Shown here in pieces: positions 33,612 through 41,759 of a stretch of DNA of 64,000 nt (within the stretch, counting starts at the first letter, position 1; each line of letters begins with the position of its first letter). Origin of the DNA: Sulfurimonas crateris. Lineage in GTDB: Bacteria > Campylobacterota > Campylobacteria > Campylobacterales > Sulfurimonadaceae. A model generated the notes under the pieces. That model was not told the origin of the DNA. It was given only the letters and a program-made list of their open reading frames with translations, and made no database searches. The translations under genes and the position numbers were made by a program. The stretch covers positions 161,286-225,285 of the forward strand of contig NZ_SZPX01000006.1 of NCBI RefSeq assembly GCF_005217605.1. The letters run 5' to 3'.

Positions 33612-34240
33612 TGACCAATGCCATAACTTTAACAATCAGCATAATGATAGTAGCACTTTTTATCCAAAGCATGAAGAACAGAGGAAGAAATTTTAAAAAC
33701 GAGATAGTAAGCCTTGGGATACTAGGAACTTTTATAGGTATAGCTATCGGTCTTTATCACTTTGATGTAACAAATATAAAAGAGAGTATGCCACAGCTTC
33801 TTGAAGGGCTTAAGACGGCATTTGTTACATCTGGGATGGGGATATTTTTCTCCATACTTCTCTCCATCTTTAAGCCACAAGCAACGAAGAAAGAGGAAGT
33901 TATTTACGCGCTTGAGGAAGTTGTCAAAGATTTTAACAAAAACCTAACCGAGCAGTTTGGAGACAACTTCAAGCAGTTAAATGATGCGGTAAAAAATATG
34001 ATTCTCTGGCAGGATAACTATAAGAGTCATATTCAAGAGAGTGAACAAAGCATTAGCCATATTATAAAAGAGCTCAAACAGATATCACTTGCAAAAGAGA
34101 GTGAGCAGGCAAATATTCAAAAACTCATAGACAATCTTACCTCTTCAAGCGATAAGGTTAAAGTATCACTTGAAGAGACAACCGACATCGTCAAAGAAAA
34201 TATGCAGTTACTGTTGCGTGAAGCAAACGGGAGACTCTAA
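33608..34240 (+). CDS. MotA/TolQ/ExbB-like channel subunit (ZorA-like, compact)
   Basis: The 210-residue protein has an N-terminal membrane helix, then SLGILGTFIGIAIGLYHFD and LLEGLKTAFVTSGMGIFFSIL, matching the two pore helices of MotA/TolQ/ExbB proteins and of ZorA. The remaining 110 residues form a helical cytoplasmic tail (QFGDNFKQLNDAVKNM ... VSLEETTDIVKEN). ZorA is far longer, so this is a compact relative. It is followed at once by a MotB/ZorB-like gene, making a proton-channel pair likely. Confidence 0.7.
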   Translation: MMTNAITLTISIMIVALFIQSMKNRGRNFKNEIVSLGILGTFIGIAIGLYHFDVTNIKESMPQLLEGLKTAFVTSGMGIFFSILLSIFKPQATKKEEVIYALEEVVKDFNKNLTEQFGDNFKQLNDAVKNMILWQDNYKSHIQESEQSISHIIKELKQISLAKESEQANIQKLIDNLTSSSDKVKVSLEETTDIVKENMQLLLREANGRL

Positions 34241-34241
34241 G

Positions 34242-34862
34242 ATGCAAGATAGTGAGAGCAACTGGATCAATATAGCAGATGTTATGTCAGCGCTTATGAT
34301 GATATTTATGTTTATCTCCATCTCTTTTTTATACCAACTTCTTAGCGAAAAAGAGAACTATAAAATAGAGTTAAACAAAGCGCTCCATAAAGAGTTTGAC
34401 AAAGATTTAGTGAAATGGCAGGCTCTTATTACAGAAAATAACATTATGCGATTTAACTCACCATTTGAAACAGGCGGCGCACAAGTGCCAGAAGCTTTTT
34501 ATGAGATACTCCAAGATTTTTTCCCTCGCTATATAAAAGTCTTAAGCAACACTAAGTTTAAGAGCGAAATAGAAGAGATACGGGTCGAGGGACACACCTC
34601 TAATGGATGGGGAAGTATCGCTGACGCCAAAGAAGTCTATCTAAAAAACATGCATCTCTCTCAAGAAAGAGCTAGCAATGTACTCTCACTTTGCTATGGT
34701 TTGGATGATTTTTTTATTAGAAACAACATCAAGTGGCTCGAAGCAAACTTAAGAGCAAACGGGATGGCTTTTTCAAAACCGCTTTATGTTGATGGGTCTA
34801 AAACAGAGGATACTGAACGCTCCAAAAGAGTAGAATTTAAGGTTATTGCTAAAGATAAATAG
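34242..34862 (+). CDS. MotB/OmpA-like stator subunit (ZorB-like)
   Basis: From the ATG at 34242, directly after the channel gene, the product has 206 residues. The single membrane helix reads NIADVMSALMMIFMFISIS, with the aspartate in the position of the proton-binding Asp of MotB. The C-terminal half is OmpA-like: IRVEGHTSNGWGS, LSQERASNVL, and RSKRVEFKV, the pattern for peptidoglycan binding. With the preceding gene it forms a MotAB/ZorAB-like motor. No ZorC, ZorD or ZorE follows. Confidence 0.8.
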   Translation: MQDSESNWINIADVMSALMMIFMFISISFLYQLLSEKENYKIELNKALHKEFDKDLVKWQALITENNIMRFNSPFETGGAQVPEAFYEILQDFFPRYIKVLSNTKFKSEIEEIRVEGHTSNGWGSIADAKEVYLKNMHLSQERASNVLSLCYGLDDFFIRNNIKWLEANLRANGMAFSKPLYVDGSKTEDTERSKRVEFKVIAKDK

Positions 34863-34867
34863 GCTCA

Positions 34868-34900
34868 TAGACAAGATGCGTCTATAGTTTTTTCTATACT
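34868..34900 (+). promoter_or_regulatory. Island promoter 14
   Basis: Plus strand: TAGACAAGATGCGTCTA (34868-34884), exactly 10 nt, then TATACT (34895-34900), 88 bp before the first lipoprotein gene. The 17-mer is identical to promoter 11 in gene orientation. Confidence 0.7.
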
Positions 34901-34988
34901 TTTTTTATATTTGATTACCAAGGGGGTAAATATGTAAAAAACACTCTCATGCTATAAAAATAAAATCACAACAAAAGGAAGATACAAA

Positions 34989-35339
34989 ATGAGAAAAATA
35001 GTTTTGCCGCTAGCGGCAGCAGCAACACTCTTGATACTGTCTGGTTGTTCATCGCACAATGTAACTATTGCACCGAAGCAGCCAAAAAAATATGAAGTTT
35101 TAGGAAAAGCAGAGGGAAGTGCGAGCGGCTCTTTGGGAGTGCTTGGCACAGCGTACTATTTTATCCCGATGGGTTTAAATTCAAGAACTGAAAGGGCATA
35201 CGACAATGCACTAAAGAGTGTTCCTGGAGCTACAGGGCTTGTTAATGTAACTTATCAAGAAGATTGGCTATGGTGGATCATTGGCACAAGCAAAGATGTG
35301 ACAATCAAAGGTGATGCGATAAGGGAGATAAAAGAATGA
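34989..35339 (+). CDS. Lipoprotein
   Basis: The 116-residue protein has a signal peptide ending in the lipobox LSGC at residue 20. The mature part contains SGSLGVLGTAYYFIPMG and RTERAYDNALKSVPGATGLVNV, a pattern seen in small TRL-like lipoproteins of Gram-negative bacteria. AAGGAAG precedes the ATG. Its stop overlaps the next lipoprotein start (ATGA), and the two proteins share the same layout, so they are probably diverged duplicates. Confidence 0.8.
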   Translation: MRKIVLPLAAAATLLILSGCSSHNVTIAPKQPKKYEVLGKAEGSASGSLGVLGTAYYFIPMGLNSRTERAYDNALKSVPGATGLVNVTYQEDWLWWIIGTSKDVTIKGDAIREIKE

Positions 35340-35683
35340 AATACATAAGAAAAATAGTTGCAATTGCTTCTTTAGGGATATTTGGTTTTTTTATCGTAGG
35401 GTGTTCCGGCACTCCAATCTATATTGAAACTCCTGATCCAAAAGCATATGAGGGCTCAAAAGACAAAGGTAGAGAGATAAGTGCTTCTGCAAGTGGATTT
35501 CAGTTGCTACTTTTTATACCCATTGACATAAATGATCGTCATGAGAAAGCTTACCAACTGCTAAAAGCTCAAGCAGGTAACGGCTACTTGACAGATGTAA
35601 AGATTAAAGAGTCCTGGACATACGCATTTGTGGGAACAGTATATAAAACAACACTGACTGCGACGGTCTATCCTAAAGAGTAA
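35336..35683 (+). CDS. Lipoprotein, paralogue of the preceding one
   Basis: The 115-residue protein has a signal peptide ending FFIVGC (lipobox) and a mature part with ASASGFQLLLFIPIDIN and RHEKAYQLLKAQAGNGYLTDV. These align in order with the preceding lipoprotein. The pair is translationally coupled and lies under island promoter 14. Its role is unknown; an envelope partner for the peptidoglycan-binding motor upstream is conceivable. Confidence 0.75.
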   Translation: MKYIRKIVAIASLGIFGFFIVGCSGTPIYIETPDPKAYEGSKDKGREISASASGFQLLLFIPIDINDRHEKAYQLLKAQAGNGYLTDVKIKESWTYAFVGTVYKTTLTATVYPKE

Positions 35684-35694
35684 AATTTTTAAAT

Positions 35695-35725
35695 CCCAAC
35701 TTTCTTCTTTTTTATGAGAGTTGGG
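35695..35725 (+). terminator. Hairpin after the lipoprotein pair
   Basis: CCCAACT (35695-35701) and AGTTGGG (35719-35725) form a 7-bp stem around a T-rich loop, 12 bp after the lipoprotein stop and before the convergent SEC-C gene. There is no terminal T-run, so termination is only likely. Confidence 0.4.
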
Positions 35726-35746
35726 CGTAACTTCTTGCGGGATTTT

Positions 35747-36892
35747 TTACTCCCCAAGCCTCAGGACAACCCCATCTGCATCTCTAATACTTCTATACTC
35801 CTCAATCATATCTAGCAGCATATTATTCCCAATCTCAACACGGTTCACGCCCATCAAACCATCAAACACTATCCTCTCTTCATACTCTAAAAGTATCAAA
35901 GAGGCGATACAAGGCAACTCTTGAACGACCTCGGCAATAGGGTCATAAAGCCCATAAACCAGATATATCTTTTTATTTTGGACATTCCACGCAAGCACTT
36001 CGGAGTTGTTGATGCGTTCCATAATGATAAATTGGTCGTAGAGGATATTTTTAAAGTTTTTTATCGTCTTTAGTTCAAGTTCACTTAAAAAGTTTTGCTC
36101 TTTAGTTAAGTACTCATCGATAATTTTTGGATGCGAGGCAAAATAGTCTCTAATGTCGGATATCTCGCCACTCTCCATAAGATCTAAATCACAAAAATAT
36201 GTTCCGTTTTCCATGAGTTGAAAAATGGAGTCTCTTTTGGGGCGTTTTTTATATTTTTTACCGCTGCCACATGGGCATGGGTCGTTTCTCTTTGCCTTTT
36301 CAAAGTTCTGCTCTTCTAAATACTCCAGTTTTCTAAGTAAATCAAGTGTTGCGTAAGTCGGTATGGCATGTTGCACAAAATAGTCTAAAAATCCATCGAG
36401 TGTTTCGCCATCTTCTGAGAGTATCTTTGTAAACTCTTTTGTGTTGCACAAAGAGAGCATCGATATCACTCCTGCAATATCTTCACTTAGCCCCTCAAAC
36501 TCTTTATACTCAGCATGTATAGAGTGAATCAGATTTTTAAAGTCATCTACATCATACCCTTTAGCTTCAAAAGAGTTATAAAGAGGAGCAACGATAGAGG
36601 GAACATATCTCTCTCTGAGTGACTCATGTGTGAGTTTATCTAAAACTATTTTGCAAAGGTTTTTGCTCAGTGTTTGAATATCTCTGTTTTTAAAGTTGCC
36701 CTCCTCAAACTTCATCAGAGTAAAGCTGATATCATTGCTAAAGTTCATTATTTCGTTGATGACTTCTCTGGCTTCATCATCTGAATTAAATACGGCATTT
36801 TGAAAAAGAGTGTTAATGACATTGGTTGGTGCAAACCACTCCTCTAGTGCCATAGAGCCTAAAAGTGTAAAAAAGAGCTCAAAGGCTCCCAT
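35747..36892 (-). CDS. SEC-C motif protein, start lost or unusual
   Basis: The 381-residue protein contains the zinc-binding SEC-C motif DPCPCGSGKKYKK near residue 200 between helical regions. SEC-C modules bind zinc and often sit on nucleic-acid-associated proteins. The first ATG (36892) has no ribosome binding site, and coding-like sequence (ITAHTLKRIEKTLNKINSP) continues in frame upstream for 23 codons to a stop at 36962-36964 without any ATG, GTG or TTG suitable for initiation. Either the original start has been lost, next to an A7 run, or an ATT codon at 36949 is used. The gene may therefore be decaying. Confidence 0.65.
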   Translation of the reverse strand: MGAFELFFTLLGSMALEEWFAPTNVINTLFQNAVFNSDDEAREVINEIMNFSNDISFTLMKFEEGNFKNRDIQTLSKNLCKIVLDKLTHESLRERYVPSIVAPLYNSFEAKGYDVDDFKNLIHSIHAEYKEFEGLSEDIAGVISMLSLCNTKEFTKILSEDGETLDGFLDYFVQHAIPTYATLDLLRKLEYLEEQNFEKAKRNDPCPCGSGKKYKKRPKRDSIFQLMENGTYFCDLDLMESGEISDIRDYFASHPKIIDEYLTKEQNFLSELELKTIKNFKNILYDQFIIMERINNSEVLAWNVQNKKIYLVYGLYDPIAEVVQELPCIASLILLEYEERIVFDGLMGVNRVEIGNNMLLDMIEEYRSIRDADGVVLRLGE

Positions 36893-37102
36893 GGGAGAGT
36901 TGATCTTGTTTAGGGTTTTTTCAATACGCTTGAGTGTATGTGCGGTAATTTTTTTGGGTTGTTACATGTTTGAATCTTTTTTAGAGGTTATTATACGAAA
37001 TTCTACTTTAAAATCTCGTTGATAAAAGAAATCATTAATTATCTTGTAATTAAATAATTAAAAGTGTATTATATTAACTTCATTTATACCCAAGGTAATA
37101 AA

Positions 37103-37687
37103 ATGCAAATTATCATATATAATCAAAAAGGCGGCGTTGGCAAATCTATGCTTGCTACGCAGATAGCTCTTCATTTTGACACAACCATCATAGAACTTGA
37201 CCCATACGGTATGCTCACAAAAACACTTGATGACAGAGTAATAAAAATCGCACTTGATGCACAAGCACCAGAGATTGAAAGTGGGGATGTCGTTTATGAC
37301 TTTGGAGGGTTCGATGATATTCGTCTTGAGAGTATTGCTAAAAACGCGACTCTTATACTCCTGCCGTTTAATCCCACTATTAACTCTTTAGGAACAACCT
37401 TGCAGAGCTACAACCGTGTAAAAAATTTGGAACTTCCCGTTTTGTTTGTAGTAAATGGATATATCAAAGAGAGTGATATCGAGGATGCTGTTAGTTTTTT
37501 AGCAGAGCATACGCAAGATGAGATAGACTGTTTTGCTATTCCACATACAAGAGCACTGCAAACTGCCGAAAATGATGGAGTAAGCATTATAGAACTTGCC
37601 AAGAGCGGCGGACTCAAACAGCACACCTACAAAAAGATATCCTCTGTAATGCAAGATTTAATGAAAAAAATCGAGGAGTATAACTAA
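37103..37687 (+). CDS. ParA/MinD-family partition ATPase
   Basis: The 194-residue protein (start ATG 37103, AAGG seven bases upstream) begins MQIIIYNQKGGVGKSMLATQ, the deviant Walker A of ParA proteins. DFGGFDDI near residue 70 is the Walker A' / B region and LLPFNPTINSL follows. It is a small ParA as found on plasmids and integrative elements. The stop overlaps the next start (TAATG). The region upstream, 36965-37102, is AT-rich and divergent with the SEC-C gene, and may contain a partition site or operator that I cannot define. Confidence 0.85.
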   Translation: MQIIIYNQKGGVGKSMLATQIALHFDTTIIELDPYGMLTKTLDDRVIKIALDAQAPEIESGDVVYDFGGFDDIRLESIAKNATLILLPFNPTINSLGTTLQSYNRVKNLELPVLFVVNGYIKESDIEDAVSFLAEHTQDEIDCFAIPHTRALQTAENDGVSIIELAKSGGLKQHTYKKISSVMQDLMKKIEEYN

Positions 37688-37947
37688 TGGCTCGCGCAAA
37701 ATTTGATAAACTCATTACCGATGAGACAACAACACCGACTAAAACACACCTAGATCTTCAAAAAAAACAGGGTCGCCCAAAGGGGAGCAAAGTAAAAGCA
37801 GAACAGTCCACCGCCTCCATAACCATTGCCCTCACTCCTTCTCAAAAAAAAGAGCTTGAAGCATACGCCAAAAGTGAGTTTCGCTCGGCAGGAAGTGTTA
37901 TAAAGATGCTGCTTATCCAAAAAGATATCATAAAAATGAATGAATGA
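37687..37947 (+). CDS. Small DNA-binding partner of ParA (ribbon-helix-helix type)
   Basis: The 86-residue protein is basic, with a flexible N-terminus, the AT-hook-like patch GRPKGSK, and a C-terminal segment SITIALTPSQKKELEAYAK followed by a helix, consistent with a ribbon-helix-helix protein. It is coupled to parA by a 1-bp overlap, the usual place for the centromere-binding partner of a small ParA. Confidence 0.7.
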   Translation: MARAKFDKLITDETTTPTKTHLDLQKKQGRPKGSKVKAEQSTASITIALTPSQKKELEAYAKSEFRSAGSVIKMLLIQKDIIKMNE

Positions 37948-37986
37948 TTCTATTTATTTCTCTTGTATTTAAAGAGAATAATGTAA

Positions 37987-38775
37987 CTATAAGTAGTGCA
38001 AAGTAATACTCGCCCTATTATGCTTCATCTCATAACTCACCTGTTGCAGCGACTCTTCATAACCGTAGCCGGCTTGCGCATACTCAAACATCCGTCTTTT
38101 TGCAAAGTTCCATCTAAGCCCATGAGAAGCTTCAGGGGTTTCGTTTGAAAGAAGTGCTGCTTGTTTGATATCTTCATAGTAGGCTTGACGGTTGATTTTA
38201 AATTTTGGATTTTGTAATAGATAGTTTTGAAGCTCATTGTATGTATTAAGCGATACTAAAACTTCTCCCTCTTTACCACCTTTTTCTTTTGTGAAAATGA
38301 TGCCCTTTTGAGTGTTGGTAATATTGTCTTGTTTAGTTCCCAAAAGTTGTTCGGTCTTTATAAGTGCCACACCCTCAATTCTGGCTCCACCCTCATGCTG
38401 AATTTTTGCTGCAAGTTGATGGAGTGGGTTTTTGAAATTATGGATTAAAAGTTCAGGTTTTCTATAAGCACGGTTATGATAGTTGTTGACAACATATTTT
38501 AAATCTCTTGCTTCATCTAAAATGGTTTGTCTGATAGAGAAATCATACTCTTTTTCAACTCCATGAATATTTTTTGCAAAACGCTTGAGTGCGATTTCAA
38601 GTTTGCCGAGTGCGGCACTTATCTTTTCTAAGTACTGTTTAGATGGATAGTACTCTATTTTGTAGTCCATGTAAGCTGCTATATGTTCGGCAGATATCTT
38701 TTCAAAGTCTTTTATGCTCCAGTGTTCTTGCAAGTAGTTAAAAAAGTTATTCCATATATTTCTATAGCTCTCCAT
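37987..38775 (-). CDS. Tyrosine recombinase / integrase, start codon missing or ATT
   Basis: From the first ATG (38775) the product has 262 residues. Recombinase features are GGARIEGVAL with the first catalytic Arg, SHGLRWNFAKRR with the HxxR pair, and a terminal YEMKHNRASITLHY with the nucleophile Tyr three residues from the end. Coding sequence continues upstream in frame for 42 codons (GSVYYQSAQLAKQIFEAG ...), which looks like the true N-terminus, but no ATG, GTG or TTG exists there. An ATT at 38901-38899 lies six bases after AGGA. Either ATT is used or the start has mutated. The gene neighbours parA and is presumably the element's own integrase. Confidence 0.7.
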   Translation of the reverse strand: MESYRNIWNNFFNYLQEHWSIKDFEKISAEHIAAYMDYKIEYYPSKQYLEKISAALGKLEIALKRFAKNIHGVEKEYDFSIRQTILDEARDLKYVVNNYHNRAYRKPELLIHNFKNPLHQLAAKIQHEGGARIEGVALIKTEQLLGTKQDNITNTQKGIIFTKEKGGKEGEVLVSLNTYNELQNYLLQNPKFKINRQAYYEDIKQAALLSNETPEASHGLRWNFAKRRMFEYAQAGYGYEESLQQVSYEMKHNRASITLHYL

Positions 38776-39018
38776 TGTTTTAAAAGAGGCGACCTTTTGA
38801 AAATGGGGATTATTAGGATTGATTCTATCCTCTTTTTTTGCTCCGGCTTCAAAGATCTGTTTAGCTAATTGTGCACTTTGATAATAGACGCTTCCTCTAA
38901 TTTTTTATCCTTTTTTTTTGTTTTAACTTTTGATAGATTTAGCCGCTATCTGAGGCAAAGTTTGTTTAGTCAATCTGCATTTGTTTTATAAAACTTGCAT
39001 CTGTTTTAGCTCTTTTAG

Positions 39019-39207
39019 TTACGATGGTACATATACCCTTGGGCATATTGAGCTCCAACGATTAATTTCATGTGTCATAAATTTAATAACAAACTTTAGC
39101 ATAGAAATTTGTTCGATTAAGGTTTTGACTTTTTCTAAGAGGTGCGAATGTTTTTTACGGTTTCCTTTTTGAAAGAGAGTGATTTTTAAATCTCCAAAAG
39201 ATGGGAA
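39019..39207 (-). pseudogene. Possible gene fragment
   Basis: A frame of 62 codons is open between stops and has protein-like composition (GNRKKHSHLLEKVKTLIEQ, then FVIKFMTHEINRW), but no start codon with a ribosome binding site. It lies directly upstream of the recombinase gene on the same strand, in a region that also shows start-codon loss. It may be the tail of a deleted gene. Confidence 0.25.
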
Positions 39208-39355
39208 TTAGTGCTGTTTTAATAAAATTTGTAAAAAACACTCAAAAATACAGTTTTGAAACATCCTAAAAAACACTTTTTTTATAGTTCAATCGATGGT
39301 TTTTGCTCAAACAGTTATATTGAAGATAACTACTATTTTATATATCAAATATTAG

Positions 39356-39372
39356 CTATAATATCACTATAG
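39356..39372 (+). promoter_or_regulatory. hipBA promoter with overlapping inverted repeat
   Basis: CTATA-N7-TATAG overlaps a TATAAT -10 box (39357-39362), 17 bp upstream of the hipB start. HipB proteins repress their own promoter through such repeats, so this is a likely operator. The island element is absent here. Confidence 0.4.
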
Positions 39373-39388
39373 TTTATTTGAGGTTAAT

Positions 39389-39703
39389 ATGTTATCTATA
39401 AATATAAACACACCCCAATCGGTAATGCAACACTTAGCAGAAAACTTTAAGCAAAAAAGACTTGCGTTAAACCTAACGCAAGAGGGCTTGGCAAGCAAAA
39501 GCGGAGTGAGTCTCGGGAGTCTAAAGAGGTTTGAAAACAGCTCACAGATCTCTTTAGAGTCACTCTTAAAACTCTCTGTCGTTTTAGGTTGTCTTGATGA
39601 TTTTATGAATATCGCAAAAACCAAAGAGAACTCTTTTAGCTCTTTGGATGAGTTGCTTCAAACCAAAAAGAAACCTTTAAAAAAGAGAGGCAAGTTAAAA
39701 TGA
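39389..39703 (+). CDS. hipB: HipB-like XRE antitoxin
   Basis: The 104-residue protein contains a classic XRE helix-turn-helix: NFKQKRLALNLTQEGLASKSGVSLGSLKRFE, here residues about 20-50, and a basic tail ending KKRGKLK. Its stop overlaps the hipA start by 4 bp (ATGA). It should bind the operator upstream and neutralise the HipA kinase. Confidence 0.85.
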   Translation: MLSININTPQSVMQHLAENFKQKRLALNLTQEGLASKSGVSLGSLKRFENSSQISLESLLKLSVVLGCLDDFMNIAKTKENSFSSLDELLQTKKKPLKKRGKLK

Positions 39704-40911
39704 GCATCAAAGTTGTCAATGTTTATTTGCACACACAATCTCAAAAACTCAAAGTCGGGCGACTTGCTTTGAAAGAGAGGCAGATATATTTTGAATATGA
39801 TGGTAACTTTTTAAAAACAGGAATTGAACTCTCGCCATACAAACTTCCTCTTAGTACAGGTGTAAAAGTGTGTGATGATAGAGTATTTGATGGATTGTTT
39901 GGAGTTTTTGCAGATTCATTGCCTGATGGCTGGGGAAAGCTGCTGATTGACAGACATCTTATGAGTCAAGGGGTCAATTTTGCTCAGATTTCACCGCTTG
40001 ATAGACTTATGATGATAGGTGAATTTGGTACAGGGGCGCTAAGTTATGAGCCGCTTATGGAGGGTGTAAGTGCAAAAGAGACAATAAATTTGGATGAGTT
40101 AGCTCTTTCATCACAAGAGATTTTAAAAGGTGTAAGTGCCAAAAATATCGAAACTCTCATAGCAAACAACGGCTCAAGCGCAGGTGCAAGACCAAAAATC
40201 ATGGTGCAGATAAATAAAGATGCTCAAATACTCCCATCAAATCAACCTCTTGTGGATGGATTTGAGCACTATATGGTCAAATTTGCAGGAAGTACAGATA
40301 GCCCACATATTGGGAAATTAGAGTATATCTACTCTCTTATGGCAAAAGATGCGGGTGTAGATATAAGCGAAACGAAACTGCTTCAAGGTAAAGAAAATAG
40401 CTATTTCGCCATCAAGAGATTCGATAGAAGCGGTGATAAGAGAGTTCACATCCACTCATTAGCAGGGTTAGTTCATAGCGATTTTAGATTGCCAAGTATT
40501 GACTATGACGACATTTTAAAACTTACTCTTAATCTTACAAAAGATATGAGCGAGGTGTTAAAGGTGTATAGATTAGCGGTATTTAATCTGCTCACACATA
40601 ACCGTGATGATCATGCCAAAAACTTCTCTTATCTTTTAGATGAAAACAATAATTGGATATTTGCACCTGCGTATGATTTGACATTCTCTTTTGGTCCAGG
40701 CGGTGAACATAGCACAACGTATCTTGGAGAAGGCAAGAATCCAGGCAAAAAATATCTTGAAGAGCTTGCAAAAAAGCATGGAGTTAAAGAGTATAAAAGT
40801 ATCATCGATGCAATGCGCAGTGCTGTGTCAAACTTTAAAAAATATGCGACTGATGTGCAATTACCGCAAAAATATAGTGATGAGATTTGTGGTCAGTTTG
40901 TAGAGGTTTAA
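39700..40911 (+). CDS. hipA: HipA-like serine/threonine kinase toxin
   Basis: The 403-residue protein has the HipA order: an N-terminal subdomain (VFDGLFGVFADSLPDGWG), the Gly-rich loop NNGSSAGARPK near residue 152 with the regulatory serine, YFAIKRFDR, the catalytic loop HNRDDHAKNFS near 302 and the metal-binding DLTFS near 327. The family phosphorylates tRNA synthetases (GltX in E. coli) and causes growth arrest. Length and all key residues look intact. The gene is coupled to hipB and ends in a strong hairpin. Confidence 0.9.
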   Translation: MSIKVVNVYLHTQSQKLKVGRLALKERQIYFEYDGNFLKTGIELSPYKLPLSTGVKVCDDRVFDGLFGVFADSLPDGWGKLLIDRHLMSQGVNFAQISPLDRLMMIGEFGTGALSYEPLMEGVSAKETINLDELALSSQEILKGVSAKNIETLIANNGSSAGARPKIMVQINKDAQILPSNQPLVDGFEHYMVKFAGSTDSPHIGKLEYIYSLMAKDAGVDISETKLLQGKENSYFAIKRFDRSGDKRVHIHSLAGLVHSDFRLPSIDYDDILKLTLNLTKDMSEVLKVYRLAVFNLLTHNRDDHAKNFSYLLDENNNWIFAPAYDLTFSFGPGGEHSTTYLGEGKNPGKKYLEELAKKHGVKEYKSIIDAMRSAVSNFKKYATDVQLPQKYSDEICGQFVEV

Positions 40912-40926
40912 AATCCTCTACAAACT
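40895..40926. terminator. Perfect 12-bp hairpin at the hipA stop
   Basis: AGTTTGTAGAGG (40895-40906) and CCTCTACAAACT (40915-40926) form a perfect 12-bp stem with an 8-nt loop containing the hipA stop codon. It lies between convergent genes and probably terminates both transcripts, although no long T-run follows. Confidence 0.6.
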
Positions 40927-40929
40927 CTA

Positions 40930-41757
40930 TCAAACACCAAAATCTTTTAGTGCATAAAGAGATTTTCGAGAAGGCGTTATCGTGCTAAAGCTAGGCAATA
41001 ACTTTTGCTCATGATAGTGATGTTCAACATAAGGGTACTCTTGCGCAAAGCGTTTTGCGCTCTCAAAATAAAAGTTGATAAAAGAGAACTCTTCATCATA
41101 CTCTTTTATTTTTTTAATCATTTGAAACACATATTCTCTCTGCCATGTTTCGTTTTTCATAAAAGATTGTGCTACCAAGGTGCATTGTTCAACTTCATCT
41201 TTAGTTTCGTTAGTCAAATACTGCCACTGTCTCATCTTTTGCATATAGACAAAAGCCGTTGCTAAAAGAAGCGCTTGCATTGTATGTTTACCATATTTGC
41301 TTTGAGTGTCTTGAAAAAGACTCAACAATGTCCTAAAAATCAGCTCTTTTATGGAGTATACCAAATAAGCACTCCCTTTCTCACCACTGTTTCTTATCTT
41401 GAGTTTAAACTCTTGCGTACGATTACTTTTGATAAAGTCATCATTTTTATCCAAAAAAAGCAAAATATGAACAAAAGTCGTGTGAAACGGCTCCTCGATC
41501 ATCGCGTACGCAACGATAATATTTTTATATAGCTCAAGAGACTCTTTTGAGTGAAATATATAAATAGGGTAAAAATAGTATTTCATGGGACTTTTATCAC
41601 CAACTAAAACATAGTGTTTGTGAGGCGGAGAAGCCGCCTTGCTAGTACAAGTTTTTATAGGTGCATCCCTCTTTTTAATTGACTCAGTATCTATTTTTCT
41701 GTATTTCAAAAAGAGGTAAACAAGGAGTGCAACAAAGATAAAAATATATAAGACCAT
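40930..41757 (-). CDS. Membrane-anchored hypothetical protein of the mobile element
   Basis: From the ATG at 41757 the product has 275 residues: an N-terminal transmembrane helix (VLYIFIFVALLVYLFL) and a helical cytoplasmic or periplasmic domain without recognisable motifs (YPIYIFHSKESLELYKN, TMQALLLATAFVYM). The start is placed two bases after the stop of the preceding gene; an ATG at 41808 would overlap that gene by 49 bp. It is the last gene of a five-gene minus-strand operon. Single-pass proteins of this kind are frequent in transfer modules, but no specific role can be given. Confidence 0.6.
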   Translation of the reverse strand: MVLYIFIFVALLVYLFLKYRKIDTESIKKRDAPIKTCTSKAASPPHKHYVLVGDKSPMKYYFYPIYIFHSKESLELYKNIIVAYAMIEEPFHTTFVHILLFLDKNDDFIKSNRTQEFKLKIRNSGEKGSAYLVYSIKELIFRTLLSLFQDTQSKYGKHTMQALLLATAFVYMQKMRQWQYLTNETKDEVEQCTLVAQSFMKNETWQREYVFQMIKKIKEYDEEFSFINFYFESAKRFAQEYPYVEHHYHEQKLLPSFSTITPSRKSLYALKDFGV

Positions 41758-41759
41758 AA

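Larger units (their letters stand above)
38902..39388. other. Stretch without an intact gene
   Basis: Between the recombinase and hipB I see one open gene-like fragment on the minus strand (39019-39207) and the hip promoter/operator at the right end. The remainder is AT-rich DNA with a short GTTTTATAAAAC palindrome near 38982 and nothing else I can support. Confidence 0.5.

Noticed and set aside
33608..34862. Calling the MotA/MotB-like pair a complete Zorya system
   Set aside because: The channel protein lacks the long ZorA tail and no ZorC, ZorD, ZorE or other known Zorya effector is adjacent.
1890..34900. Reading the shared 17-bp element as integron attC or a plain symmetrical operator
   Set aside because: It lacks attC core sites, and the fixed 10-nt spacing to a -10 box with constant orientation fits a promoter element better; the recombination-site idea is kept only as an alternative for the 28-bp duplication.
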